From Defluviitaleaceae bacterium (GTDB taxonomy: Bacteria > Bacillota > Clostridia > Lachnospirales > WRBF01): DNA of 64,000 bases. A model generated the notes under the pieces. That model saw only the letters and a list, made by a program, of their open reading frames with translations, was not told the DNA's origin and did not search any database. The position numbers and the translations under genes were made by a program. The stretch spans positions 1 through 64,000 of the forward strand of contig WRBF01000005.1 of assembly GCA_009784685.1 (NCBI GenBank). The letters are read 5' to 3'. Numbering within the stretch: position 1 is the first letter of the stretch; each line of letters opens with the position of its first letter. Of the stretch, positions 19,889 through 29,195 are shown piece by piece.

Positions 19889-22825
19889 ATGAAAGCAGAT
19901 CTTAAAATTGTCAGATATTTCACAAGAGATATTGAAGGTTCGAATCGTACTGTTTATGATCTTTTTAAATGGAAAAAAGTGGATGTTGTTCTTAAAAATT
20001 ATATGACAGGGGAAATTATTTCTGATTTTAAGGATCTCGAATTTCCTGAAGACTATTCACAAAGCGCCTGTGATATAGTTGCATCAAAGTATTTTCGAAA
20101 AAAAGGTGTAACTAATGAACTCGGAAGAGAAGATTCTATGCGGCAACTCGCACATAGAATGGTTAATTTTTGGATGGAATCTTTAGTTGATGAAGGCATG
20201 ATTTCTGATGATGAGCGTAAAATACTGTATGATGAGCTTGTTTATATGCTGCTAGCCCAAATTTGGGCTCCGAACAGCCCTCAATGGTTTAATACAGGGC
20301 TTAAACATGCATATGGCATATCAGGAGGAAGTCAGGGGCACTTCTATTATGATGAGAAAAAGCAAAAGGTTGTTCCTGCAAAAGATTCTTATACAAGAAC
20401 TCAAGGGTCTGCCTGTTTTATAATTTCCGTTATTGATTCATTAATTGGTCCCAAATCCTTAACAGATCAAATAGCGACTGAAACTCTCCTTTTTAAATAC
20501 GGTTCGGGTGTTGGATCAAACTGGTCGGTTATTCGCTCTAAAAATGAACTTTTATCGGGCGGTGGAAAATCTTCCGGGCTTCTTAGCTTTCTTAAAGTTT
20601 CAGACCGTAATGCAGGTGCAATAAAATCGGGCGGGACTACAAGGCGTGCAGCAAAAATGAACATCCTTAACGTTGACCACCCGGAAATTTTAGATTACAT
20701 ACAATGGAAATCTATTGAAGAGGACAAAGTTGAAGCTCTTGGAAAGATGGGGTACTCAATATCTATAGAGGGTGATGCGTATGAAACTGTTTCAGGTCAA
20801 AACGCAAATAACTCAGTCAGAATACCAAACAGCTTTATGCATGAAATTGATAACAAAAATGCCGTTTGGGAGCTAACAGGCAGGGTAGATAAGTCTGCGG
20901 ATATGAAAGTATCTGTCTCAAATATATGGAATAAAATAGGATATGCCGCTTGGAGATGCGGCGACCCCGGGGTTCAATACGATGACATTATAAACGCATG
21001 GCATACATGCCCTGCCGGGGAAGATGGCAAATATAATGCCCCGCATAACAGAATAAACGCTTCTAATCCATGTTCCGAATATATGTTCCTTGACGACACA
21101 GCCTGCAACCTTGCAAGCATAAATATTGTTAAGTTTTACGACGGTGAAAGCGGCATGTTTGATATGCCCGGATATTTGCATACAATAAAATCTATACAGC
21201 TTGTTTTAGAGGCGACTATCCATTTTGGGCAATTCCCAACGGAAGATATCGCAAGAAAGTCATATCTATTTAGAACGACAGGTCTTGGGCTTACAAACCT
21301 TGGCGCATTATTTATGATGATGGCAATTCCTTATGATTCTGATGAAGCACGTAACCTTGCGGCGGCACTTGCGAGCATTATGACAGGTCATTCATATTAC
21401 GCATCAGCACTTATGGCAGGTAGAATAGGGGCTTTTGCTTGCTATGACATAAACAAAGAGCATATGGGAAGAGTAATAAGAAATCATGCCCGTGCTGCAA
21501 ATTACAGCGATTATGATACTGAACTTGAAGATATTGGTTATGAACCTGTTCGTGTTAACCATAACATCCTAAAAGCCCTTGGATTCCCGGATGTTTCAAA
21601 GACAGTCAAGGGTGTATGGTCAGAAACGATAAAAGCAGGCGAAACGTATGGATTTAGAAATGCTCAAGTTTCTGTTTTAGCACCTACAGGTACTATTGCT
21701 TTCGCTATGGACTGTGCAACAACATCATCAGAGCCGTTTTTCAGTCATGTAGCTTTTAAAAAGCTTATCGGCGGCGGATCTATGCAAATTGTAAACCCTG
21801 CGATTAAAACAGCACTTAGAAGATTGCATTATTTGGAAGAGCAAATGCAAGATATTATCGGCTATGTCATGCAAGAAGACGAAAACGGCAATATTAAAGA
21901 TGGTAAAATCGAAGGTGCCCCAGGTCTTTTAGAAGAGCATTACAGTGTGTTTGATACTGCTAATAAATGCGGCACCGGTAGCCGTATAATTTCTCCGGAA
22001 GGTCATGTTAAAATGATGGCGGCTCTTTCTCCTCATATTACCGGGGCGATAAGTAAAACGGTCAATTTGCCAAGAGAAGCGACTGAAAAAGAAGTTCTTG
22101 ATATTTATAAATTGTCATGGGAGCTTGGCATTAAAGCCATAGCTTTATATAGAGACGGCTGTAAAAGCTGTCAGCCGCTTAACAGCTCAAAAGAGGGCTT
22201 TATTGAAAAGCCGCTTGAAGATTTCACATATGACGAGCTTATTGAGTATATAAAAACAAAGAAGACGTTGTATAAGCCTTTGAGAGTAAAGCCGTCAGGG
22301 ATACGTACCGCAAGGGTTCATGAAGCGGCTATTGACGGTCTTAAGCTCTATATTACGACCTCGTTTTACGAAGATGGGCGTTTAGGTGAATTATACGTAT
22401 CGTCAGGCAGACAAGGTTCTTTAACAAAAGGGCTTTTGGACAGCATTTCTACTACTATTTCCGAAATGCTTCAATATGGAGTTCCTCCGCAGGATATCGC
22501 TCGTATGTATCGTGGGCAAAAGTATGAGCCTCACGGTTTTGTTTCGGGGCATCCGTTTATTAAACATGCGGATTCAATATCAGATCTTATCAGCAAAATA
22601 ATTGATATTGAACTTGGAAACTATACATATTGTCAGGTTAAGCCGGGAAATCTTGATACATCTGAAAATGTTGAAAAAAGCAGCATAGCTCTTAAAGAAA
22701 AAGTATATGATGCATCAGATTACTTGCATGGGGAGCTTTGTCCAAATTGTAAAAGCTCTAAAATGGTAAAGAACGGAACATGTAAAGTGTGTACGGAGTG
22801 CGGCGCAACAACAGGTTGCAGTTAA
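19889..22825 (+). CDS. nrdJ: Adenosylcobalamin-dependent (class II) ribonucleoside-diphosphate reductase
   Basis: This enzyme makes deoxyribonucleotides using adenosylcobalamin to generate the active-site thiyl radical. The 978-residue protein shows the class II NrdJ start (APNSPQWFNTGL near residue 130), the N-terminal redox cysteine (GSACFIISV), the radical-cysteine block NPCSEYMFLDDTACNLASIN (from about residue 393), the GTIAFAMDCATTSSEP phosphate-binding region, and a C-terminal tail with CPNC...CKVCTECG and a final CxxC-like set that reactivates the active-site disulfide. GGAGG precedes the ATG. It stands alone on its strand behind a cobalamin riboswitch, which is notable since riboswitch repression is usually applied to the B12-independent reductases. 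No nrdR is nearby. Confidence 0.96.
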   Translation: MKADLKIVRYFTRDIEGSNRTVYDLFKWKKVDVVLKNYMTGEIISDFKDLEFPEDYSQSACDIVASKYFRKKGVTNELGREDSMRQLAHRMVNFWMESLVDEGMISDDERKILYDELVYMLLAQIWAPNSPQWFNTGLKHAYGISGGSQGHFYYDEKKQKVVPAKDSYTRTQGSACFIISVIDSLIGPKSLTDQIATETLLFKYGSGVGSNWSVIRSKNELLSGGGKSSGLLSFLKVSDRNAGAIKSGGTTRRAAKMNILNVDHPEILDYIQWKSIEEDKVEALGKMGYSISIEGDAYETVSGQNANNSVRIPNSFMHEIDNKNAVWELTGRVDKSADMKVSVSNIWNKIGYAAWRCGDPGVQYDDIINAWHTCPAGEDGKYNAPHNRINASNPCSEYMFLDDTACNLASINIVKFYDGESGMFDMPGYLHTIKSIQLVLEATIHFGQFPTEDIARKSYLFRTTGLGLTNLGALFMMMAIPYDSDEARNLAAALASIMTGHSYYASALMAGRIGAFACYDINKEHMGRVIRNHARAANYSDYDTELEDIGYEPVRVNHNILKALGFPDVSKTVKGVWSETIKAGETYGFRNAQVSVLAPTGTIAFAMDCATTSSEPFFSHVAFKKLIGGGSMQIVNPAIKTALRRLHYLEEQMQDIIGYVMQEDENGNIKDGKIEGAPGLLEEHYSVFDTANKCGTGSRIISPEGHVKMMAALSPHITGAISKTVNLPREATEKEVLDIYKLSWELGIKAIALYRDGCKSCQPLNSSKEGFIEKPLEDFTYDELIEYIKTKKTLYKPLRVKPSGIRTARVHEAAIDGLKLYITTSFYEDGRLGELYVSSGRQGSLTKGLLDSISTTISEMLQYGVPPQDIARMYRGQKYEPHGFVSGHPFIKHADSISDLISKIIDIELGNYTYCQVKPGNLDTSENVEKSSIALKEKVYDASDYLHGELCPNCKSSKMVKNGTCKVCTECGATTGCS

Positions 22826-22834
22826 AGCCTTAAG

Positions 22835-22922
22835 ACCTGTGTTTATGATCTGAAACGCTGAACTGGCGAGATGATTTTTCTTCGTTCAAAGAAAATTTTC
22901 ATTGAGAGGCTATGACACAGGT
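22835..22922. other. Inverted repeat after nrdJ, possible weak terminator
   Basis: ACCTGTGT at 22835 pairs with ACACAGGT at 22915, with a smaller inner hairpin (TTTTCTT/AAGAAAA). No clean T run follows, so it may be a terminator variant or a small palindromic repeat. Confidence 0.4.
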
Positions 22923-23000
22923 TCTAAATATATTTAAAATTTTCGCTTATACTAAGAGCACTAAGAGAACTAAGCGTAATAAGATCAAGGGGGATTGTTA

Positions 23001-24182
23001 ATGAAAAGGCATTCGAGAGCAAAATTACTAAAAGCATTTAAACCATTTTTACTTGGCGTTGTTGTAACTGTCATCATGACAACTGCAATCGTTCCGGCGA
23101 TTGCAAATCAAATTCAGATATTTTACAATTCAGTAAATATCTCAGTTAACGGCAACAGAGTTATTGAGGCAGGTGAACATTTTACTTTGCCGACGGGAGA
23201 AGTAATTCCTTATAGCATAAACTATAGAGGCACTACTTTCCTTCCTATGAGAGAGCTTGGGCGTTTAGCCGGGTTTGAAGTTGATTGGGATTCTTCAACT
23301 CGTACGGTTCTTATGAATACACGAGTTTCACAGCCCGAAGTTGAAGAAGGCGGCGCGGGCGAACATGAAGAAGAGCCGGAAGCTCCACGCCCTCCGGTTA
23401 ATACCGATGAGTTTGAAGTGATTACAGCAGCAGCAGCGCAAACAATGTTCGACAATCGTGAGCATTTTGTTATGGTTTTATTGGACAGCAGGCGTCCTGT
23501 TCATGAAGAAAATTTAGTTGAAATAAGAAGAGTTGCAAGAGCTGCTAGAGTAAAGCTATTTGCTGTTGATGTTGCTGATTTGCCATCTGAGGCTATTCAG
23601 CCGGAGTTTGCAAGAGAATCAGTTCCTACGCTTAATCATATGGCGAGACCTGTTGTTTTTTATGTATTAGGTCCTAGAACTGTTACAGTTGATGCATCGC
23701 CAACCAGTACAGCTAGGTTAACAAGAGATTTTGCTTATTTCAGGGAAAATTACCGACCGACTACAGGCGGCGGTGGAGCTGGCGCATTTGACATAACGCC
23801 TAACGAAAATATGAGGCGAATATCTCTTGTTGAGCTTGAGAGAAGAATGGCTGATAGAGGCACATTCGTTCTGATTTACTACAGCAGTACAGAATCATTC
23901 TCATATAGGCTTATGACAGAAGTAGTTCATGATGCTGTTCTTGATTCAAATCGTAGAGTATACATCCTGGATGGTGCGGAGATAATTGATACTGCAAGCG
24001 GAACGAGGCTTCAAAACAGTACCCATCATTGGATTAACCGTCATGGTATAACTGTTCCTCAATTTCCTATTGTGTTCTTTGTTAGAGACGGCTTAATAGG
24101 TCCGTCGGAATTTCCTGACATAGTTGCGCCTCATAATAGTAGGTCTTTAGAAAATCGTATAAGAGACTTTTTTAAAGAATAG
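23001..24182 (+). CDS. Exported stalk-domain protein with two cysteine-free thioredoxin-like regions
   Basis: The track start is TTG at 22995; ATG at 23001 is preferred because AGGGGGA lies at the proper distance. A signal/anchor segment (FLLGVVVTVIMTTAIVPAIA) is followed by a copper-amine-oxidase-N-like 'stalk' domain (about 45-110; TFLPMRELGRLAGFEVDWD). An acidic, proline-containing linker leads to two similar regions (about 135-250 and 275-390), each with a beta strand, a helix, and a late Pro-containing turn (SVPTL... PVVFYV; VPQFPIVFFVRDG) like the cis-proline side of thioredoxins. Neither contains a CxxC; indeed no cysteine is visible in the mature part. This would be a structural or binding role rather than thiol exchange. 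The thioredoxin-like reading is inference. Confidence 0.6.
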   Translation: MKRHSRAKLLKAFKPFLLGVVVTVIMTTAIVPAIANQIQIFYNSVNISVNGNRVIEAGEHFTLPTGEVIPYSINYRGTTFLPMRELGRLAGFEVDWDSSTRTVLMNTRVSQPEVEEGGAGEHEEEPEAPRPPVNTDEFEVITAAAAQTMFDNREHFVMVLLDSRRPVHEENLVEIRRVARAARVKLFAVDVADLPSEAIQPEFARESVPTLNHMARPVVFYVLGPRTVTVDASPTSTARLTRDFAYFRENYRPTTGGGGAGAFDITPNENMRRISLVELERRMADRGTFVLIYYSSTESFSYRLMTEVVHDAVLDSNRRVYILDGAEIIDTASGTRLQNSTHHWINRHGITVPQFPIVFFVRDGLIGPSEFPDIVAPHNSRSLENRIRDFFKE

Positions 24183-24250
24183 GCAGATACGCTCCCAGTT
24201 TTCTGATATGTAAATCTGTATCAGACAAATAACAAGAGTTAACCTATGTC

Positions 24251-24288
24251 AAAACCACCACTTCAAACCAACGAAGCGGTGGTTTTGT
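24251..24288. terminator. Intrinsic terminator after the stalk-domain gene
   Basis: AAAACCACC-A-CTTC pairs with GAAG-C-GGTGGTTTT, with T or A runs on both sides, so it can work on either strand. Confidence 0.8.
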
Positions 24289-24300
24289 GTTGATGTGCCG

Positions 24301-24354
24301 TTACTCTTGCAATACAATGTACAACCGTGTTGTTCATTATATTGCAAGGGTATA
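24301..24354. repeat. Repeat family A, minimal palindromic copy
   Basis: TTACTCTTGCAATACAATGT plus ACAAC is followed almost immediately by its imperfect complement TGTTGTTCATTATATTGCAA plus GGGTA. This looks like the two terminal inverted repeats of the 51.6-kb element joined without an interior. Confidence 0.7.
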
Positions 24355-24441
24355 GCCCGCCTATAGTAATATCTGTTTGGGGATTTTGTTAACTCAAATT
24401 TCAATTTTCGGGGCATAATAGTTGATAAAGGGGAGAGACAG

Positions 24442-25254
24442 ATGAAATTATCTAAATGGCTAAGCGGTTGTATATTTGTATTTTTAATACTTCTAAACTC
24501 AAGCTTTTCAATCTTTGCAATCGATAGCGAATACTGTCTTGCAGTTGATGGTTTATCGCAAATTACCTCTCTGAAAAATTACTATCCGGAAAAGTTAGAT
24601 CGTTATCTTGATTATAAGCAGTTAAATCCGACATTATCAGATGCGGATATAGTCTTGCACGTGAATATTGGGCTTGATAAATCATTTTATAGTGATGTGG
24701 AAGAGATTTTGAAACCTGATTCGTTTCTTGTTGTATGCAATAAATACAACATACTTCCTAAGGGTTATGCCCCGGAAGGGTATGGCAAATATGATTACCA
24801 AGACCTTAGCCTTAGAAAGGAAGCACAGAACAGTTTTAACCTCATGCAAAAAGATGCTAGAAACAGTGGGATTAATATTTATTTAGTATCTGGCTACAGA
24901 GGTTACTTTGCTCAGAAAGAAATATATGAACATTACAAAAAACAAGACCCGAATAATGTTGACAATTTTTCTTCACGTCCGGGTTCAAGCGAACATCAGA
25001 CAGGGCTAGCTGCCGATATAAATACAGTATATTCAAAAGACCATTTTGAAAATACTGCCGAATTTAGATGGTTGATTGAAAATGCTTATAAATACGGATT
25101 TATTTTGCGCTACCCACCGGGGAAGGAGCATATAACGGGTTATCGCTTCGAGCCATGGCATTGGAGATATGTTGGGGATGATGTTGCTATGATGGTTTGG
25201 GAAGATGATTTAACGCTTGAAGAGTTTTTTGCAGGTCTGCCGGTTGACTACTAG
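24442..25254 (+). CDS. VanY-like D-alanyl-D-alanine carboxypeptidase (peptidase M15B)
   Basis: An exported zinc peptidase of 270 residues that trims the terminal D-Ala of peptidoglycan stems. A signal peptide (about 1-27) precedes a linker and the M15B domain. The substrate and zinc motifs are present: SGYRGYFAQ (about 149), SEHQTGLAADIN with the zinc His and Asp (about 182-192), and FEPWHWRYVG with the catalytic Glu/His (about 235). GGGGAGAGA precedes the ATG. The stop overlaps that of convergent addB in a shared CTAG (25251-25254). No van regulatory genes are nearby, so a housekeeping wall role is more likely than vancomycin resistance. Confidence 0.9.
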   Translation: MKLSKWLSGCIFVFLILLNSSFSIFAIDSEYCLAVDGLSQITSLKNYYPEKLDRYLDYKQLNPTLSDADIVLHVNIGLDKSFYSDVEEILKPDSFLVVCNKYNILPKGYAPEGYGKYDYQDLSLRKEAQNSFNLMQKDARNSGINIYLVSGYRGYFAQKEIYEHYKKQDPNNVDNFSSRPGSSEHQTGLAADINTVYSKDHFENTAEFRWLIENAYKYGFILRYPPGKEHITGYRFEPWHWRYVGDDVAMMVWEDDLTLEEFFAGLPVDY

Positions 25255-28200
25255 ATAGATTGATTTATAATATCTTCGGCTCGTTTGTTTTTGTTGACAG
25301 AATTGTATTTGCTTAAACATTCAGTCGTTCCAAACCCACAAACAGCCGAGTATTCACAATAATTGCAGGCAGAAATGTTTTTGCTTCTGTATGGTCTTGG
25401 AGTAATATCCCCTTTGATAACATCGTTACCAATAGATGCTACTTTTGACAAGACAAAATTGCATATTGCTTCAAAGTCTTTGTTTTCCCTAACGCTTGCC
25501 TCTGAGCTTTTTGTGAAATTTCCGTCGGATTTTATTTCAACGGGGATAATGTTAGACTTCTTTATTTGATCAGGCAGGCGTTCATCCATCTTTTTGATTA
25601 TATCCTCGTTTTTTAGCACAAGCCCATTAAGCCTGAATGCGTCTAACATAGCTTTTTCAGAATTTTCGGATTCTTCGGGAGATATTACAGGGTCTTTTAT
25701 ATTAAAGTAAAATACCCCTCCGGGCAGAACCTTGCTTTCAGAAAGCCCTATTTTTTTACAGAATTGTTTGCTGTTTGTTAATGCGTTGAGATATAAAATA
25801 AGCTGCATTTGACGACCGTAATAGATATCTGTTGGGTCAAATTTAGTAGACCCTGATTTATAATCCAGAATTTTTACATAGGTATCACCGAAATGTGATG
25901 TTATGTCAACACGGTCAATAGTTCCTGTTATTTCAAAAGCATATTTATCATTTATTTCCACGCGAATAGCTGTAATCAGCTCGTTTGTTCCAAATTTAAG
26001 TTCTGAGGCTATCGGATTGAAGTCACCGTTTTTTAGATGTGTAGTCAATGCCCATAGGGATTTTTCAGCGGCGATTTTAATGCTGTTTAAGCGATATGCG
26101 CTTTCTTCATTTCCAAGCATTATGTCTGCTTTATCCAGTACGTCTTGCGTATCAAATGCCTCATCTGTAAGCTTTGCTACTTGCTCTTTTGTGAGCTCGC
26201 CCCAAATTAAGTTCTTTTTTTGAACCAGATTGTAAAATATATCAAATATTGCATGGAATATATTTCCTATATCAATTGATTTTGCCGCATAAATTTTCCA
26301 CTCTTTTGCTTTTAAATTGTATCTCATGAAATACGCAAACGGACATTCCGCATATTTTTGAAGCTGTGAGGCAGATGTCTTAATATCGTTTTCGTAAATT
26401 CTTGATATTGTTTCCTCTTTAAGTTGCTCTATTATTGCATTGTCCGATATAATTTTGCGCATTTTTTCAACTTTTTTATCATATCCGGGGTTTTTTGAAA
26501 ACCATTCAAGCAGGGCAGATTGCTCATCAGTCACCGGGCTGCTTTTTTTTAAATCGTATAATATACTGCCAACTTCATCAAACATAGGAATCGGAAGTGT
26601 GATTTCAAACTCTGCCTCACGTTCTCTAACCATCGGGAACATGTTTTTGATTTTTGTTATAACTAAAGAAGGTCGTAAAGTTTTCCCCTCCATGCCGCCA
26701 GTTTGATATGAAAGCAGTAACTTCTCGGATGGATGGGTTAATGCCTTGTAAACTATAAAATCTTCACGTGATGTAAGCTTTCTACTATCGAATGATAGTT
26801 CAATACCGTGCGTTAAAAGCCGTTCTCGCTCGGCATCAGAAAAAATACCATCCTCCTCTATTAGCCTTGGGATGATACCGTCGTTTACCCCCAAAACAAA
26901 TAAAGCTTTCACGTTGGGAAGTCTTGATCTTTCTAAATCACCGATGATAACCTTGTCGCCAAAGGGAGGTACAACCCCTATGTCACAAGATTTAAGACCT
27001 GATTCTATTATTTTACCAAACTCTTTGATCGTAATTTCCGCTTCACCAAGCAATTCAACGAATTTATCAAAAAGCGAGCAAATTTTGTTAAAAACTTGCT
27101 TGTGCTGTGCTGAAATCGGAGATTTATCGGCTTTTTCAAGAATTTCTATAATATTTGTCCTTTGAATAACTTCAAAAATAGCCCTTGCAAAATCAACAGC
27201 CTTTCTCTTCCGACCTGAAATATCAACCAACGGGGAAATAGTCTCTATAAATCTCTCCCGGATGTTGATTATTTCATCTTTTTTAAAAGGTCCTTTTATA
27301 CAATGTTCGGTTTCATAGTTTTCGGTATATCCATTTTGCCAATACTTTAAATCTCTCCACTTATAGCTGTCAATTCCATAGACAAGTGTATAATTTTCGA
27401 GATATTGATATTCAGAGCGAGAAATATTTGTGATATTTGTTTTAAGAAACCTAAAAACAGGCTCATATGCGTGATTATACACGGCGATATCTATGAGTGC
27501 ACGAATAAGCTCCGTAATGGGATTTGATAAAATATCGATTCTTTCATCAATAAATGTAGGTATTTGATATTTATTGAATGTGGATTTAATGATGTTTGAA
27601 TAATCGCTGACAGATGATATTAAAATAGCAATATCATTAAATCTGTAGTTGTTATCACGGCAAAGGCGTAATATATTTTTTGCGGCTTCGTCTACTTCTT
27701 CATATTTATTCTGGGCTTTTGTTATAGAAATTGCCTCTGTAGAAGCCTTAAATTTTGCTTTTTTATGTGACAAGTAGTTGATGTTTAAAAAGTACAATTC
27801 ATCACTTTGTTCAAGTCGGCGACAATCATCAAGTAGTATAGGATCGGCAATTTTTGCATTTACTTCTCCTGCGATATTGCTTAACTTATTTATCGTTGAC
27901 TTTATTTCATACATCGGATCTGTAGAAGCAGATTCAATCAAGTCATAATATGTTTTATTTTCAAGTGATGTCAAAGCAATTGTTAAGCAAGATGATTTTT
28001 TAAGCAATGCCCTTATAATTTCATATTCTTGTGGTGTAAAGCCGGTAAAACTATCAAAAAAAATAACAGAATCTTTTAAGATTTCAGAATTTTCAATTTT
28101 TTCAGGCAGAAATGAAAGTATGTTATCAGAAGTCACAAAATTTAAGTCTGTAAATTCTTTGTAACGTAAATAAATGCTTGCGATATCATTTATTTTTGCA

Positions 28201-28652
28201 ATAAGATAATCATCTTCCGTTTTTTTTGAAAATTCAAATAAAGCCTGCGGTGATATATCATAGTGATAAAGTTCGGTAATAGTCTGGGATAGGCTTTTAA
28301 CAAACCCATCCTTATCTGAAATTTTGCTAAAAAACTGAAGCTTGCCTGAAAGATCATAAATTATTTTTCGTATAAGCATACTCCTGCCGGCATCATCTAA
28401 TATAGTTTTGCTTGTTCCTCCGGTTTGTTTATATATTTGATATGCAAGCCGAGCAAAGCTAAGGACTGTTGCTTTTACAGATACGCCCCCTAAAATGTTT
28501 AACAGGTTTTTTTCAGCTTGTAGAGAAAACTGTTCCGGGACTAGATATATAATATCCGAATTTTCCTGATACTTTATGGCTTCTGATATTCTTTCCAGAA
28601 TGAGAGTTGTTTTGCCGCCGCCGGATCGACCAAAAATGTACGATAGGTTCAT
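25251..28652 (-). CDS. addB: AddB-type ATP-dependent nuclease/helicase subunit
   Basis: The protein (1133 residues) has the size and layout of AddB, the partner of AddA in the Gram-positive double-strand-break processing complex. It begins with a P-loop (GRSGGGKTTLILERI, about residue 9), has degenerate helicase parts, and a C-terminal PD-(D/E)XK nuclease region with ILDYKSGS (about 929). The cysteines of the iron-sulfur staple are present: CPFAYFMRY (about 768) and CNYCEYSAVCGFG (about 1094). It overlaps the upstream folA gene by 4 bp (ATGA), so translation is coupled. Unusually, addA does not follow: the gene ends against the convergent carboxypeptidase gene. Confidence 0.9.
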   Translation of the reverse strand: MNLSYIFGRSGGGKTTLILERISEAIKYQENSDIIYLVPEQFSLQAEKNLLNILGGVSVKATVLSFARLAYQIYKQTGGTSKTILDDAGRSMLIRKIIYDLSGKLQFFSKISDKDGFVKSLSQTITELYHYDISPQALFEFSKKTEDDYLIAKINDIASIYLRYKEFTDLNFVTSDNILSFLPEKIENSEILKDSVIFFDSFTGFTPQEYEIIRALLKKSSCLTIALTSLENKTYYDLIESASTDPMYEIKSTINKLSNIAGEVNAKIADPILLDDCRRLEQSDELYFLNINYLSHKKAKFKASTEAISITKAQNKYEEVDEAAKNILRLCRDNNYRFNDIAILISSVSDYSNIIKSTFNKYQIPTFIDERIDILSNPITELIRALIDIAVYNHAYEPVFRFLKTNITNISRSEYQYLENYTLVYGIDSYKWRDLKYWQNGYTENYETEHCIKGPFKKDEIINIRERFIETISPLVDISGRKRKAVDFARAIFEVIQRTNIIEILEKADKSPISAQHKQVFNKICSLFDKFVELLGEAEITIKEFGKIIESGLKSCDIGVVPPFGDKVIIGDLERSRLPNVKALFVLGVNDGIIPRLIEEDGIFSDAERERLLTHGIELSFDSRKLTSREDFIVYKALTHPSEKLLLSYQTGGMEGKTLRPSLVITKIKNMFPMVREREAEFEITLPIPMFDEVGSILYDLKKSSPVTDEQSALLEWFSKNPGYDKKVEKMRKIISDNAIIEQLKEETISRIYENDIKTSASQLQKYAECPFAYFMRYNLKAKEWKIYAAKSIDIGNIFHAIFDIFYNLVQKKNLIWGELTKEQVAKLTDEAFDTQDVLDKADIMLGNEESAYRLNSIKIAAEKSLWALTTHLKNGDFNPIASELKFGTNELITAIRVEINDKYAFEITGTIDRVDITSHFGDTYVKILDYKSGSTKFDPTDIYYGRQMQLILYLNALTNSKQFCKKIGLSESKVLPGGVFYFNIKDPVISPEESENSEKAMLDAFRLNGLVLKNEDIIKKMDERLPDQIKKSNIIPVEIKSDGNFTKSSEASVRENKDFEAICNFVLSKVASIGNDVIKGDITPRPYRSKNISACNYCEYSAVCGFGTTECLSKYNSVNKNKRAEDIINQSI

Positions 28653-29155
28653 AGATTAGCTCCTGGTTTTTTTAATAAAGTGATATATTGAAACCGTATT
28701 TTGCTTTTATTATCGGTAAAAAGTTCTGAACGTTCTATAATTTCAAACTGTGCTGCGTCAAATTTTGGAAAAAAGGTATCAGCTTCAAAATCTCCTTCGA
28801 CAAAAGTAAGATAAAGTTTGTTGCAATAAGGCAGGGCGGCCTCATATATTTTAGTCCCGCCGATAACAAAGACCTCTTCATCTTGATTTGCGTACTTTTT
28901 TAAAATGCTGTCAACATCTCTTGTTACGTAAACCATTTCATCATCAATTTTCAAGTCAGTTGAAGTTGAAATTATCACATGTTTTCTTTGCGGCAAAACC
29001 CCGGGCAGTGATTCAAACGTCTTACGTCCCATGATTATCGTTTTTCCTTTAGTAATCTCAGCGAATCGCTTTAAATCATCTTGAAGATTCCAAGGCATGT
29101 ACCCGTTTTTTCCTATTGCATAATCATCCGCTAAAGCAGCAATTAAGCTTAGCAT
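28649..29155 (-). CDS. folA: Dihydrofolate reductase
   Basis: NADPH-dependent reduction of dihydrofolate to tetrahydrofolate, 168 residues, the normal length. Visible motifs are the N-terminal AIGKNGYMPWNLQDDLKRF (with the catalytic acidic residue in the DDLKRF helix), TIIMGRKTFESLP, and the FVIGGTKIYEAAL loop that binds NADPH. It lies between a ThyX-like gene and addB on the same strand, overlapping addB by 4 bp. Pairing with a thymidylate-synthase-like gene makes sense because thymidylate synthesis depends on folate. Confidence 0.96.
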   Translation of the reverse strand: MLSLIAALADDYAIGKNGYMPWNLQDDLKRFAEITKGKTIIMGRKTFESLPGVLPQRKHVIISTSTDLKIDDEMVYVTRDVDSILKKYANQDEEVFVIGGTKIYEAALPYCNKLYLTFVEGDFEADTFFPKFDAAQFEIIERSELFTDNKSKIRFQYITLLKKPGANL

Positions 29156-29195
29156 TTTAAATCATCTCCGATAATAGATCTGTCCACTTTAACTA

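Noticed and set aside
24442-25254. A vancomycin-resistance locus based on the VanY-like gene
   Set aside because: No vanH/A/X or vanRS genes occur nearby; the protein is a common wall carboxypeptidase type.
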